NCBI GenBank assembly: GCA_048268885.1
Contig: JBLWUP010000009.1
Span: forward strand, 97,311 to 161,310
DNA: 64,000 bases
Direction of reading: 5' to 3'
From: Pelagibius sp048268885
Lineage (GTDB): Bacteria > Pseudomonadota > Alphaproteobacteria > Kiloniellales > Kiloniellaceae
Shown: positions 7,435 through 18,346 of the stretch, in pieces
How positions within the stretch are numbered: position 1 is the first letter of the stretch
Layout of the letters: every line of letters begins with the position of its first letter
Position numbers and translations under genes: made by a program
Notes under the pieces: generated by a model
What the model was told of the DNA's origin: nothing
The model's input: the letters and a program-made list of their open reading frames with translations, nothing else
Database searches by the model: none

Positions 7435-7968
7435 CTAAGTCACCCGTTCCAGCAGGAGCACCGGGGAGCCCTTGAACGTCGTCTCGGCGAAGACCTTGAA
7501 GCCGCACTTCTCGGCGACGCGCTGCGAGGCCTTGTGCGCGGGGTCGATCATGCAGATGCAGCGGGTCATGCCGAGTTCCTTTCCGCCCCAGGTGAGGGCG
7601 GCCTCGACCGCTTCGGTGGCGTAGCCCTTGCCGTGGGACCAGGGCGCCAGCACCCAGCCGGCCTCCGGCGTGCCCTCGAAGCCGGGCTCGATGTCGCGCT
7701 TGAAGTCGGCCAGGCCGACCTCGCCGACGTAGCGGCCGCTGCCGCGTTCTTCCACCGCCCAGAAGCCGAAGCCGAGCAGCGCCCAGTGGCCGGCGTAGTT
7801 CAGCAGGCGCGCCCAGCTTTCCGACGATGTCGAGGCTTTGCCGCTGATGTAGCGGACGACCGCCGGGTCGCCCCACAGGGCGGCGCAGTCTTCGAAGTCG
7901 TCCTTGCGGTGGCCGCGCAGGACCAGGCGCTCGGTGGTCAGGACGGGAACGTCGCGGCCCGCGCTCAT
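7435..7968 (-). CDS. GNAT family N-acetyltransferase
   Basis: A 177-residue acetyltransferase of the RimJ/RimL-like group (Acetyltransf_3 type). The N-terminus LTTERLVLRGHRKDDFEDCAALW and the blocks GYATEAVEAALTWG and AEKCGFKVF are typical. The substrate is unknown; relatives acetylate protein N-termini or small amines. The start at 7968 lies 7 bases after the purD stop, so it is probably cotranscribed with purD. A dispersed repeat abuts the stop. Confidence 0.85.
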   Translation of the reverse strand: MSAGRDVPVLTTERLVLRGHRKDDFEDCAALWGDPAVVRYISGKASTSSESWARLLNYAGHWALLGFGFWAVEERGSGRYVGEVGLADFKRDIEPGFEGTPEAGWVLAPWSHGKGYATEAVEAALTWGGKELGMTRCICMIDPAHKASQRVAEKCGFKVFAETTFKGSPVLLLERVT

Positions 7969-7975
7969 CGGAAGC

Positions 7976-9271
7976 CTAGCCGCGCCCGGCCTTTTCACGA
8001 CCGATCGCGCGCCAGCCGATGTCGCGGCGGCAGAAGCCGTCCGGCCAGTCGATCTTGTCGACCGCGGCATAGGCCCGTTCCTGGGCCTCCTTGATGCTGG
8101 GTGCCATGGCGGTGACGTTCAGAACGCGTCCGCCGTTGGCCAGGATCTCGCCTTCCGGGCCCAGTTTGGTTCCGGCGTGGAAGATCTTCACGTCGTCGCC
8201 GTTGCCGGGCGCCGTATCCAGGCTGCCGATCACCGAGCCTTTCTCGTAGGCGCCGGGATAGCCCTTGGCGGCCATGACCACGGTCAGCGCGGCTTCCGCG
8301 TACCAGCGCAGGTCGAAGTTGGCGAGCATGCCGTCGCTGCTGGCGATGAGCGCGGGCAGCAGGTCCGACATCAGGCGCATCAGCACCACCTGGCACTCGG
8401 GATCGCCGAAGCGCACGTTGTACTCGATCAGCTCCGGCCCCTTGTCGGTGATCATCAGCCCGGCGTAGAGCACGCCCTTGTAGGGCATGCCCTCGGCCTT
8501 CATGGCCGCGACCGTCGGCAGGATAATCCGCGCCATGGTCTGGTCGATCAGGTCCTGGGTCATCACCGGCGCCGGGGAGTAGGCGCCCATGCCGCCGGTG
8601 TTGGGCCCCTCGTCACCGTCGTAGGCGCGCTTATGATCCTGGGCCGTGGCAAGGGGCAGGGCCGTCTCGCCGTCGACCAGGGCGAAGAAGCTGGCTTCCT
8701 CGCCCTGCAGGAAAGCCTCGATGACCAGCTCGGCGCCGGCCTCGCCGAAGGCGCCACCAGCCATGGCCTCGTCGATGGCGGCCAGGGCCTCGTCCTCGGT
8801 CATGGCCACGGTGACGCCCTTGCCGGCGGCCAGGCCGTCGGCCTTCACCACGATGGGCGCGCCCTGTTCGCGCACGTAGGCCTTGGCGGCGGCGGCCTCG
8901 GTGAAGCGGCCGTAGGCGGCGGTGGGGATGTCGTACTTGGCGCAGAGGTCCTTGGTGAAACCCTTGGAGCCTTCCAGCTGCGCCGCGGCGGCGCTGGGTC
9001 CGAAGGCCTTCACGCCGATCGCGTCCAGGCGGTCGACCAAGCCCAGCACCAGCGGCGCCTCCGGGCCGACGACGACGTAGTCGATGGCTTCCTTCTGCAC
9101 GAAGGCGATCAGGCCGTCGATATCCTCGGCGGCGAGGGGCAGGCACTCGGCCTCCTCGGCGATGCCGGCGTTGCCCGGCGCGCAGTACAGCTTGTGACAG
9201 AGGGGAGAGGCCGCGATGGTCCAGCAGAGCGCGTGCTCGCGTCCGCCGCCGCCCACAACCAAAACCTTCAT
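7976..9271 (-). CDS. purD: Phosphoribosylamine-glycine ligase
   Basis: GAR synthetase, the second step of purine synthesis: it joins 5-phosphoribosylamine and glycine with ATP. The 431-residue protein starts MKVLVVGGGGREHAL, the family N-terminus, and contains the ATP-grasp domain (KADGLAAGKGVTVA, EEASFFALVDG, DEGPNTGGMGAYSPAP) and the YNVRFGDPECQ metal-binding block. The longer upstream reading is not supported. It is divergent from xseA, with an 82-base shared upstream region. Confidence 0.96.
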   Translation of the reverse strand: MKVLVVGGGGREHALCWTIAASPLCHKLYCAPGNAGIAEEAECLPLAAEDIDGLIAFVQKEAIDYVVVGPEAPLVLGLVDRLDAIGVKAFGPSAAAAQLEGSKGFTKDLCAKYDIPTAAYGRFTEAAAAKAYVREQGAPIVVKADGLAAGKGVTVAMTEDEALAAIDEAMAGGAFGEAGAELVIEAFLQGEEASFFALVDGETALPLATAQDHKRAYDGDEGPNTGGMGAYSPAPVMTQDLIDQTMARIILPTVAAMKAEGMPYKGVLYAGLMITDKGPELIEYNVRFGDPECQVVLMRLMSDLLPALIASSDGMLANFDLRWYAEAALTVVMAAKGYPGAYEKGSVIGSLDTAPGNGDDVKIFHAGTKLGPEGEILANGGRVLNVTAMAPSIKEAQERAYAAVDKIDWPDGFCRRDIGWRAIGREKAGRG

Positions 9272-9353
9272 GTCGCCCCCATTATCCTCAAGAAATCGCT
9301 CTCTGCGCCATGGTCTGCACGGCGGCGCTCTTGTAGCATAGCGGGCAGGGACC

Positions 9354-10853
9354 ATGAGCGATTTTTATCCAGAATCGGGCCCCGGCGGGGGCGGCCTCGC
9401 CGGAAAGGCGCCAGGAAACGTACCGGAATTCTCGGTTTCCGAGATTTCCCAGGCGGTCAAACGCACCCTCGAGGGCACCTTCGAGCGGGTGCGCGTGCGC
9501 GGCGAGATTTCCGGCTTCAAGCGCGCCGCCTCCGGCCATCTCTACATGGCGTTGAAGGACGAGAACGCGGTGCTGGACGCGGTGTGCTGGCGCGGCACCG
9601 CCGGCAAGCTGTCGCTGAAGCCGGAAGACGGCATGGAGGTCATCGCCAGCGGGCGCATCACCAGCTATCCGGGCCGCTCCAAGTACCAGATCGTCATCGA
9701 TTCGCTGGAGCTGGCCGGCGAGGGCGCCCTGCTGAAGCTGCTGGAGGACCGGCGCCGCAAGCTGGCCGAGGAGGGCCTCTTCGACGAGGCGCGCAAGCGC
9801 GCGCTGCCTTTTCTGCCGGAGGTTATCGGCGTGGTCACCTCGCCGACCGGCGCGGTGATCCGCGACATCCTGCACCGCCTGGCCGACCGCTTCCCGCGCC
9901 GGGTGCTGGTCTGGCCGGTGCTGGTGCAGGGCGAGGGCGCGGCCGAGCAGGTGGCGGCGGCGATCCGCGGCTTCAACGCCTTTCCGACGCAAGGCGGCGC
10001 CCTGCCGCGGCCGGACCTGCTGATCGTCGCGCGCGGCGGCGGCTCCCTGGAGGATCTCTGGGCCTTCAACGAGGAGGTCGTGGTGCGCGCCGCCGCCGAA
10101 TCGCAGATCCCGCTGATCTCCGCTGTCGGCCACGAGACCGATACCACCCTCATCGACTTCGCCTCCGACCGCCGCGCGCCGACGCCCACCGCCGCCGCCG
10201 AGATGGCGGTGCCGGTGCGCCGTGAGCTGCTGATCCAGACCGGCGAGCTGGACCGCCGCCTGCTGGCCGCCGCCACGCGGCTGGTGGCGGAGCGCCGCGA
10301 GCGGCTGGACGGCCTGGGCCGCGGCCTGGTCGATCCCAAGCGCCTGCTGGAGGACATGAGCCAGCGCCTGGACGACCGCGCCGAGCGCCTGAAAGGGGCC
10401 TGGAACGCCCTGCTAAGGGACTGGCAGTCGCGTCTCGACCGCCTGCACGCCGGCCTGCCGCATCCGCGCCAGCTGCTGGCGGTGAAGGCCGAGCAGCTGA
10501 CCGGCCCGGCGGCGCGGATCGACTACCTGCGCCCGCGCCTGCTGACCGAGCGGCGCCAGGAGGTCGACGGCCTTAACCGGGTGTTAGAGAGCGTGTCCTA
10601 CAAGAAGGTGCTGCAACGCGGCTATGCCGTGGTGCGCGGGCCGCAGGGCGCCATCACCAAACCCGATGATGTGACGCCGGGCCTGGCGCTGGAGCTGGAG
10701 TTTGCCAGCGGCCGCGCGGCGGCCACCGGCGGCAGCGACCAGCCGGTGTCGTCGACGCCGGCGCCGGCGGCACCCGCACCCAAGCCGGCCACGAAGCCGG
10801 CCGTGCGGAAGAAAAAGACATCCTCGGACGACCCGCAAGGCTCGCTGTTATGA
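9354..10853 (+). CDS. xseA: Exodeoxyribonuclease VII large subunit
   Basis: Large subunit of the single-strand-specific exonuclease VII. It has an N-terminal OB-fold (SVSEISQAVKRTLEGTFERVRVRGEISG), the central catalytic domain (GVVTSPTGAVIRDI, ARGGGSLEDLWAFNEE, SAVGHETDTTLIDFASDRRAPTPTAAAE), a coiled-coil helical region and a C-terminal beta part. The last ~50 residues are a Pro/Ala/Lys-rich tail, an extension beyond the core. The stop overlaps the next start (ATGA). The small subunit xseB is not in the window. Confidence 0.95.
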   Translation: MSDFYPESGPGGGGLAGKAPGNVPEFSVSEISQAVKRTLEGTFERVRVRGEISGFKRAASGHLYMALKDENAVLDAVCWRGTAGKLSLKPEDGMEVIASGRITSYPGRSKYQIVIDSLELAGEGALLKLLEDRRRKLAEEGLFDEARKRALPFLPEVIGVVTSPTGAVIRDILHRLADRFPRRVLVWPVLVQGEGAAEQVAAAIRGFNAFPTQGGALPRPDLLIVARGGGSLEDLWAFNEEVVVRAAAESQIPLISAVGHETDTTLIDFASDRRAPTPTAAAEMAVPVRRELLIQTGELDRRLLAAATRLVAERRERLDGLGRGLVDPKRLLEDMSQRLDDRAERLKGAWNALLRDWQSRLDRLHAGLPHPRQLLAVKAEQLTGPAARIDYLRPRLLTERRQEVDGLNRVLESVSYKKVLQRGYAVVRGPQGAITKPDDVTPGLALELEFASGRAAATGGSDQPVSSTPAPAAPAPKPATKPAVRKKKTSSDDPQGSLL

Positions 10854-11680
10854 TTGGCGCTATGATCCGCTTCCTCTCCGCCGCTCTGCTGTGCTGCATC
10901 GCCCTCCGCGCCGAGGCGATGGAGGTGACGCTGAAGGGCGAGTTCACGCAGGGCGGGCTGATCTTCGGCCAGTCGGTGCCCGGCGCCAGCGCCAGCCTGA
11001 ACGGCGAGGCCCTGCGCATGACGCCCGACGGGCGCTTCGTTTTCGGCTTCGGCCGCGACGCGGCGCCGAGCGCGACCCTGACGGTGACCGCGCCGGACGG
11101 CACGGTGGAGACCCGCGAACTGCAGGTCACGCAGCGCGACTACAAGATCCAGCGCATCGATGGGATCAAGAAGGACTACGTGTCTCCGCCGGAGGAGGTG
11201 CTGGCGCGCATCCGCGCCGACGCCGCGGCGGCGGCCCAGGCACGCACCGCCGACCGGCCGGAGACCGACTTCGACAGCGGCTTCATCTGGCCGGCGATCG
11301 GCCCGATCTCCGGCGTCTACGGCTCCCAGCGCATCCTGAACGGCGAGCCACGCCAGCCGCACTACGGCGTAGACGTGGCCGGGCCGGTCGGCACGCCGGT
11401 GAAGGCGCCGGCCGACGCCGTGGTGACTCTGGCGCACCCCGATATGTACTTCTCCGGCGCCACCCTGATCATGGATCACGGCCACGGCCTCAGCTCGACC
11501 TTCCTGCATCTGGAGGAGATCCTGGTGACCGAAGGCCAGCACGTGAAGCAGGGCGATGTGGTGGCCTTGATGGGCAAGTCCGGCCGCGTCACCGGCCCGC
11601 ACCTCGACTGGCGCATGAACTGGCACAAAGAGCGCATCGACCCGACCCTGCTGGTGCCCCCGATGCCGAAAGCGGAGTAG
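10850..11680 (+). CDS. M23 family metallopeptidase, secreted
   Basis: A probable periplasmic peptidoglycan endopeptidase or endopeptidase-like activator, 276 residues. It begins with a signal peptide (cleavage probably after LRAEA, about residue 23), then a beta-rich domain, a charged linker and a LytM/M23 domain. The zinc site is complete: HYGVDVAG (HxxxD), MDHGHGL and GPHLDW. The start at 10850 overlaps the xseA stop; 10862 (MIRFLS) is an alternative. Confidence 0.88.
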   Translation: MIGAMIRFLSAALLCCIALRAEAMEVTLKGEFTQGGLIFGQSVPGASASLNGEALRMTPDGRFVFGFGRDAAPSATLTVTAPDGTVETRELQVTQRDYKIQRIDGIKKDYVSPPEEVLARIRADAAAAAQARTADRPETDFDSGFIWPAIGPISGVYGSQRILNGEPRQPHYGVDVAGPVGTPVKAPADAVVTLAHPDMYFSGATLIMDHGHGLSSTFLHLEEILVTEGQHVKQGDVVALMGKSGRVTGPHLDWRMNWHKERIDPTLLVPPMPKAE

Positions 11681-11695
11681 GCGGCCCGCCTCGCC

Positions 11696-11788
11696 CTTCG
11701 AGACGCGGCCTTACCGGCCGCTCCTCAGGGTGAGGCTCCCTCTATCCTCATGCTGAGGAGCGAGCGTTAGCGAGCGTCTCGAAGCATG
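11696..11788. repeat. Dispersed palindrome, CTTCGAGACG/CGTCTCGAAG family
   Basis: A long imperfect palindrome: CTTCGAGACG at the left, CTCCTCAGGGTGAGG and CCTCATGCTGAGGAGCG in the middle, CGTCTCGAAGCATG at the right. A second copy lies at 31383-31470. It occupies the space between the convergent M23 and lpxL-type genes. Confidence 0.7.
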
Positions 11789-11798
11789 TTGGGGCGCT

Positions 11799-12719
11799 CT
11801 AAGGCCGGTCCCAGCGGCGGTGCAGCCACAGCCAGTCCTGCGGGCGTTCGCGGACCCAGCGTTCGATGATGCGATTCACTTCGGTCATCATCGCCTTGGC
11901 CTCTTCCTGGCGGTCGCCCAGGTGCGGGCGCGCGACCGGTTCCTCCAGGGTGATGCGGAAGCGCGCGCCACCCAGGCGTTCCAGGTGCACCGGCACGATC
12001 GGCAGGTCCTTGTCGATCGCCAGCTTGGCGATGCCCAGGGTAGTACGCGCGGGCTGGCCGAACAGCGGCAGGGCGACGCCCTGGCTGGTGCGCTGGTCGA
12101 CCAGGGCGCCGAGGTTGAGGCCCTGATCCAGCAGTTTGACTGCCTGGCGTCCGCCCTCGATGCCTTTGGGCACGGCGCCCCAGTCGCCCGTCGGGCGCTG
12201 GCGGAAGTAGAGCAGGATGCGCTGGATGATCGGATTGTTCACCGGGCGCGACACCACGGTGAGGTTCAGGCCGTGGTTATAGGCGACGATCGGCATCAGC
12301 TCGAAGTTCGCCATATGGGCTGAGAAGCCGATGAAGGGCCGCCCGCCCTGCTGCACGCCGACCATGCGCTCGGCATGCAGCACCTCGACGCGCCCCGACT
12401 TGGGGTCGGCGATGGCGCCGAGGTGCGGGTATTCGGCCACCAGCCGACCGAGGTTGTCCCACATGCCCGCGACGATGCGCTGGCACTCCTCCTCCGGCAT
12501 GTCGGGAAAGGCGATGCGCAGGTGCTTGATGGCGCGGCGGCTGACCGCCAGGCGGGTGCCGATCTGGCGGGTCAGCCAGCCGCCGAGGTTGGAGGCCCAG
12601 TCGACCGGCAGAATCCAGAAGATGCCGAGCAGCAGGAACTGCAGCAGCCCTTCGGCCGCGTGGCGGATCGAGCGCAGGGCCTTGCGCCAGGGACGGTGCT
12701 TGTGGGCCCAGGACGTCAT
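11799..12719 (-). CDS. Lysophospholipid acyltransferase, LpxL/LpxM type (late lipid A acylation)
   Basis: A 306-residue inner-membrane acyltransferase of the HtrB/LpxL family, which adds secondary acyl chains to lipid A precursors from acyl-ACP. A hydrophobic segment lies near residues 25-45 (LLQFLLLGIFWILPV). The catalytic HX4E motif is SAHMANFE, and the C-terminal DWLWLHRRW is the family end. Its start overlaps the lpxK stop (ATGA), placing it last in the msbA-DUF374-lpxK operon. Which acyl position it modifies cannot be told. Confidence 0.85.
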   Translation of the reverse strand: MTSWAHKHRPWRKALRSIRHAAEGLLQFLLLGIFWILPVDWASNLGGWLTRQIGTRLAVSRRAIKHLRIAFPDMPEEECQRIVAGMWDNLGRLVAEYPHLGAIADPKSGRVEVLHAERMVGVQQGGRPFIGFSAHMANFELMPIVAYNHGLNLTVVSRPVNNPIIQRILLYFRQRPTGDWGAVPKGIEGGRQAVKLLDQGLNLGALVDQRTSQGVALPLFGQPARTTLGIAKLAIDKDLPIVPVHLERLGGARFRITLEEPVARPHLGDRQEEAKAMMTEVNRIIERWVRERPQDWLWLHRRWDRP

Positions 12720-13729
12720 TTCCCGTTGGTCCTTCCGGCTGGCAGGGGGGCTGGCAGGGGCAGGCGCTCCAACAGGCGGAGCAGGGCGTCCTTGTCCTCC
12801 CAGGCCAGCGCCACGTCAAGCACGGCGATGTCCGGGGTCAGCGCGGGGCCCAGGCGCGCCGCATCCTTGGCGGTGGTGACGAGCTGCGCCCCGGCGGCCT
12901 TGGCGGCGGCGCGCAGGCGCTCCAGGGTTGCCGCCGTGTAGGGCTGGTGGTCGGCGAAAGACTCCGTCCCGGCCAGCTCGGCGCCGAGGCCGCGCAGGGT
13001 CTCGAAGAATTTTTCCGGGCGGCCGATGCCCGCGAAGGCGAAGACCTTCCGGCCCGCGAGGCTGCTGTCGCGCGGCTGCAGGCGCGCCTTCAGCACCGGC
13101 AGCCGTCCGATCAGGTTCTTTTCGGTTTCGCCGATATAGCCTTCACCGACCAACACCACGGCGTCGGCGCGGGCGAAGCCACCGGCGGCGGTCTCACGCA
13201 AGGGGCCCGCCGGCATGACCCGGCGGTTGCCGAGGCCGTAACCGGCGTCGATGACCAGCAGCGAAAGATTCTTTTTCAGGCGGGGGTTCTGAAAGCCGTC
13301 GTCCATGACGATGACGTCCGCGTTCCCATTCCCGTCGGCGGCGGCTGCCGCCTTGGCGCCGGCGACCCGATCGCGCGCCACCCAGGTCGGGGCGGCGGCC
13401 GCCAGCAGCAGCGCTTCATCGCCGACGGCGGCGGCGTCGTGTTCGCCCGGCACCACGCGCAGCGGCCCGGCCGCCGCGCCGCCGTAGCCACGCGTCAGGG
13501 CGGCGGGCTTCAGGCCGCGCTCGCGCAGGATGTCGAGCAGGGCGAGCGCCACCGGCGTCTTGCCGGCGCCGCCGGCAACCAGGGTGCCGACGCAGATCAC
13601 CGGCACCGGGGCCTGCCAGGGGGTGGTCAGGGCGCGGCGCACCACGCCCGCCAGGTGATAGGCGGCGCCGGCGGGGCTCAGCAGCCGCGCCGCCAGGCCG
13701 TCCTCTCGCCAGAAGTCAGGCGCTCGCAT
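12716..13729 (-). CDS. lpxK: Tetraacyldisaccharide 4'-kinase
   Basis: LpxK phosphorylates the 4' position of the lipid A disaccharide to make lipid IVA, at the inner face of the inner membrane. The 337-residue protein has an N-terminal membrane-binding region, the Walker A motif VAGGAGKTPVALAL and the block DVIVMDDGFQN. It overlaps DUF374 by 14 bases and the LpxL-type gene by 4, so translation is coupled. Confidence 0.94.
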   Translation of the reverse strand: MRAPDFWREDGLAARLLSPAGAAYHLAGVVRRALTTPWQAPVPVICVGTLVAGGAGKTPVALALLDILRERGLKPAALTRGYGGAAAGPLRVVPGEHDAAAVGDEALLLAAAAPTWVARDRVAGAKAAAAADGNGNADVIVMDDGFQNPRLKKNLSLLVIDAGYGLGNRRVMPAGPLRETAAGGFARADAVVLVGEGYIGETEKNLIGRLPVLKARLQPRDSSLAGRKVFAFAGIGRPEKFFETLRGLGAELAGTESFADHQPYTAATLERLRAAAKAAGAQLVTTAKDAARLGPALTPDIAVLDVALAWEDKDALLRLLERLPLPAPLPAGRTNGK

Positions 13730-14456
13730 GACTCTGTCCGGACTCTCCCGGGCTTTCTTCCGGGGCGGCTTCGGTCGGTTCCTGGTTCAGGGCGCGCTCG
13801 GCGTCGTTGGTCAGGGCGTTGAGGCTGTCCTCAATGGCCCGGCGGCAACGCTCCAGGGTGTCGGCATCGGCCTCGCGCGGCACCGCGATCGGCGGGCCGA
13901 AGTGCATGACCGCGCGGGCGAAGGGCAGCGGCAGGCAGAAACGGTCCCAGGTGGCGAAGACCTTGCGCGGCCGCGCGCTGCCGGTCAGCGCCACCAGGGG
14001 CGCGCCGGTCATCTGCGCCGCCTTCACCGCGCCGGCCTTGCAGCGCATGCGCGGGCCCTTGGGCCCGTCCGGCGTGATCACCACGGAGATGCCGCCGTCC
14101 AGCAGGCGGCTCATGCCACGCAGGGCCGTGGCGCCGCCGCGCCGGCTGGAGCCCAGCACGGTCTCGTAGCCGAAGGCCTTGGCGCCGCGGGCGATCAGCT
14201 GGCCGTCACGGTGGGCCGACGCCAGGACGCCCAGCTTGCGCGGCGGTTTCGGCCAGCCGCCGGACAGGAAGAACATGCGGCCGTGCCACATGCAGAGGAT
14301 CATCGGCTTGTCGGCGTCGAGCAGGGCCTGGGTCGCGGGGTCGATGCGCCGCTCCCAGCGCACCGTCAGGTGGAACAGCCACATGAGCGCGGCGACTGCG
14401 GCGCCAAAGAGCTTCTGCGCCGGTTCCGACTTGATCCATGTGGAGAGGAGTCTCAA
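13716..14456 (-). CDS. DUF374 lysophospholipid acyltransferase family protein
   Basis: A 246-residue acyltransferase-like protein found beside lipid A genes in alphaproteobacteria. It has MILCMWHGRMFFL (His-containing motif I), GVLASAHRDGQLIARGAKAFGYETVLGSS and the VVITPDGPKGPRMR block. A membrane segment lies at residues 15-35. Its substrate is not settled, but the context between msbA and lpxK points to lipid A or Kdo-lipid acylation. The C-terminal 25 residues are a Glu/Pro/Ser-rich tail overlapping lpxK. In many relatives waaA sits between this gene and lpxK; here it does not. Confidence 0.85.
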   Translation of the reverse strand: MRLLSTWIKSEPAQKLFGAAVAALMWLFHLTVRWERRIDPATQALLDADKPMILCMWHGRMFFLSGGWPKPPRKLGVLASAHRDGQLIARGAKAFGYETVLGSSRRGGATALRGMSRLLDGGISVVITPDGPKGPRMRCKAGAVKAAQMTGAPLVALTGSARPRKVFATWDRFCLPLPFARAVMHFGPPIAVPREADADTLERCRRAIEDSLNALTNDAERALNQEPTEAAPEESPGESGQSHASA

Positions 14457-14482
14457 CGAAGCTGCTCGCTCAGGGCGGCCCG

Positions 14483-16318
<1,836 letters not shown>

Positions 16319-16510
16319 ATTGTCCGGGGGAGCCCTCGCAAGGCTCCGTCAGCCGTTGATGAGGGCGGCAGTTTACCATGACGCCGGGCGCGGCGTCACG
16401 CGGCCAAACGCCGCCGGAAAGTCCCCGGAAAGCCGCCTAAGGGCGGCAGAAAAGCGGCGTCCGGCGGGGATTTCGGGGCGCTAGGGATAGATTTGGCGGG
16501 ACAAGGCAGT

Positions 16511-17467
16511 ATGATCGCGCGATTCATGGTCGATTCGCCCGAAAACGAGGGCGCCCCGCGGCGCCTGCTGGTCATCTACAACCCGACCGCCGGAGGCAGC
16601 CGCCGCCAGCGCTTCGAAGCCGTGCTCGCGGCCCTGGCCGATCTGGGCTGTCCCATGGACGTGCGCCCGACCAGCGGACCCGGCGACGCCGCCGCGCTGG
16701 CCCGGGACGCCGACCCCGCCGCCTACGACCTGGTGGTCGCCGCGGGCGGCGACGGCACCATCAACGAGGTGGTGAACGGCCTGATGGGCTTGAACCACGT
16801 CGCGCCGCCCCTGGCGGTACTGCCGCTGGGGACCGCCAACGTGCTGGCGGCCGAACTGGGCCTCGACCTGGTCCCGGCGCACATCGCCCGGGTCATCGCC
16901 CGCGGCCCGGTCCGCAGCGTCTCCCTTGGCCGCGCCAGCGCGCCCGACGGCGAGGGCCGGGTCTTCTCCCTCATGGCGGGGGCGGGCTTCGACGCCCGCG
17001 TCGTCGCCGGGATCGACCTGCGGGTGAAGCGCCTCCTCGGCAAGGGCGCCTACGTGCTGCAGGGGCTCTACCAGATGAGCTTGAGGAAACCGCCGCCGCT
17101 CTCGGTGACGGTGGACGGGCGCGCCTACGAGGCGGCCTCCGTGGTGGTCAGCAACGCGCGTTTCTATGGCGGGCGCTACCTGCTGGCGCCGGAGGCCCGG
17201 CTGGAAGACCCGCTGCTGCACGTCTGCCTCTTCCGCTACGGCGATACCCGCAGCATCCTGCGCTATGCCCTGGCGTTGCAGCACGGCCGGCTGCGCCAGG
17301 ACGACCGCTTCCGCATCGTCACCGGCCGCGACATCCGCATCGAGGGCGATCCCGGCGCGCCGCTGCAGGCCGACGGCGACATCATCGCCCATCTGCCGGT
17401 GCGCATCTCCGCGCTTCCCGATGCCCTGCGCATGGTCACGGCGGGAAGCATGGTCACCGCAGGCTAG
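16511..17467 (+). CDS. Diacylglycerol/lipid kinase family protein
   Basis: A soluble DAGK_cat-domain lipid kinase (YegS/DgkB-like), 318 residues. The N-terminus LLVIYNPTAGG and the phosphate-binding VAAGGDGTINEVVNGL are diagnostic, followed by LPLGTANVLAAELG and a beta-sandwich C-terminal domain. The exact lipid substrate is unknown. The start at 16511 is the first ATG; 16526 is possible. The C-terminus carries a short duplication, MVTAGSMVTAG. Confidence 0.85.
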   Translation: MIARFMVDSPENEGAPRRLLVIYNPTAGGSRRQRFEAVLAALADLGCPMDVRPTSGPGDAAALARDADPAAYDLVVAAGGDGTINEVVNGLMGLNHVAPPLAVLPLGTANVLAAELGLDLVPAHIARVIARGPVRSVSLGRASAPDGEGRVFSLMAGAGFDARVVAGIDLRVKRLLGKGAYVLQGLYQMSLRKPPPLSVTVDGRAYEAASVVVSNARFYGGRYLLAPEARLEDPLLHVCLFRYGDTRSILRYALALQHGRLRQDDRFRIVTGRDIRIEGDPGAPLQADGDIIAHLPVRISALPDALRMVTAGSMVTAG

Positions 17468-17501
17468 GCCCGCGGGACCGACAGCGCTTCGGTAGAGGGC
17501 T

Positions 17502-18167
17502 TCAGGCCACCGAAACCGGGGCGTCCAGGGCCGCGCGGGTGAAGGATTCGATGTAGTCGAGCAGCGCGTTCGAGGCATCCATCGCCTTCTGCTCCTCGCC
17601 TTTGGCGATCGCCGCCGCCAGTTCCGCGTGCAGCTTGGCGCAGCGCGGCAGGTCCAGCACTTCCTTGTAGTGCATATACCAGAAACGCCGCGACAGGCCG
17701 TGGGTCAGGCCCATGGCGCGCTGGGCGTACTCGTTGCGGCAGGCGCGCGAGATCAGCAGGTTGAGGTCGCGGTCCAGGCGCATGAAGCCGACGTCGTCGT
17801 CCTTGCCGGCGCAGTCGTTCATGCCGTCCGCGATGCTCTGGAACTGGACGCGTTCCTCGGCATTGGCGCGCTTCGCGGCCAGCTGCGCCATCAGGCGTTC
17901 CAGTTCGCGGCGTACGCGCAGCAGCTCCAGCTGACTGCGCACGTTGATCTCCGACACCATGACGCCGCGCCGCGGCAGGATGACGATCAGCCCCTCGCGG
18001 GCGAGCCGCTGCAGGGCTTCGCGAATCGGCGTTCTGCCGATGCCGAGCGAAGCGGCGAGCGCGTTCTCCGAGAGCACCTGCCCGGGCGGCAGGGCCAGGG
18101 TGACGATTCTTTCCTCGAGTTCCGCGTAGGCCTTGTCGGTCAGGGAGGGGGGGAGGCCGCTTATCAT
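17502..18167 (-). CDS. GntR family transcriptional regulator, FCD (FadR-like) subfamily
   Basis: A 221-residue repressor-type regulator. The N-terminal winged helix-turn-helix (LTDKAYAELEERIVTLALPPGQVLSENALAASL in sections, with IGRTPIREALQRLAREGLI) is followed by the all-helical FCD ligand-binding domain with candidate metal-binding residues (DRDLNLLISRACRN, LHAELAAAI). It is divergent from the PanB-like gene, and the 179-base space between them holds the palindrome TGATATATCA. The same palindrome lies in front of the fatty-acid-hydroxylase-like gene. This suggests it represses both promoters and perhaps its own (inference). Confidence 0.88.
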   Translation of the reverse strand: MISGLPPSLTDKAYAELEERIVTLALPPGQVLSENALAASLGIGRTPIREALQRLAREGLIVILPRRGVMVSEINVRSQLELLRVRRELERLMAQLAAKRANAEERVQFQSIADGMNDCAGKDDDVGFMRLDRDLNLLISRACRNEYAQRAMGLTHGLSRRFWYMHYKEVLDLPRCAKLHAELAAAIAKGEEQKAMDASNALLDYIESFTRAALDAPVSVA

Positions 18168-18256
18168 TTGCTTCCTGTTCTTCGGCAGGTCCGGGTTTTT
18201 GGCAGGGCCGGTTCGACTTCGGAGTGTGCCTCGTAACTTGCCCTAAGCTCCGTCGC

Positions 18257-18286
18257 TTGACAACTAGCCGACATATGATCTTTTAT
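18257..18286 (+). promoter_or_regulatory. Candidate promoter of the PanB-like/TRAP operon
   Basis: TTGACA at 18257-18262, 18-base spacer, TTTTAT at 18281-18286 (4 of 6 consensus bases). The -10 box is followed directly by TGATATATCA. The same arrangement is seen at 23462-23500, which raises confidence in both. Confidence 0.5.
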
Positions 18287-18296
18287 TGATATATCA
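18287..18296. promoter_or_regulatory. Operator TGATATATCA (site 1)
   Basis: A perfect 10-bp palindrome between the GntR gene and the PanB-like gene, directly after the candidate -10 box, where bound repressor would block initiation. The extended match to site 2 (23491-23500) is TGATATATCACA. AT-only cores of this kind suit FCD-type GntR regulators (established for the family; binding here is inferred). Confidence 0.6.
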
Positions 18297-18346
18297 CAAG
18301 TCGACGAAAGATCGATGGACCAAAGGGGACTGGGAGGACCGCCGGC

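Noticed and set aside
7904..10225. A 773-codon plus-strand frame over purD and xseA
   Set aside because: It runs antisense to purD and out of frame in xseA; both have full family motifs. A compositional artefact.
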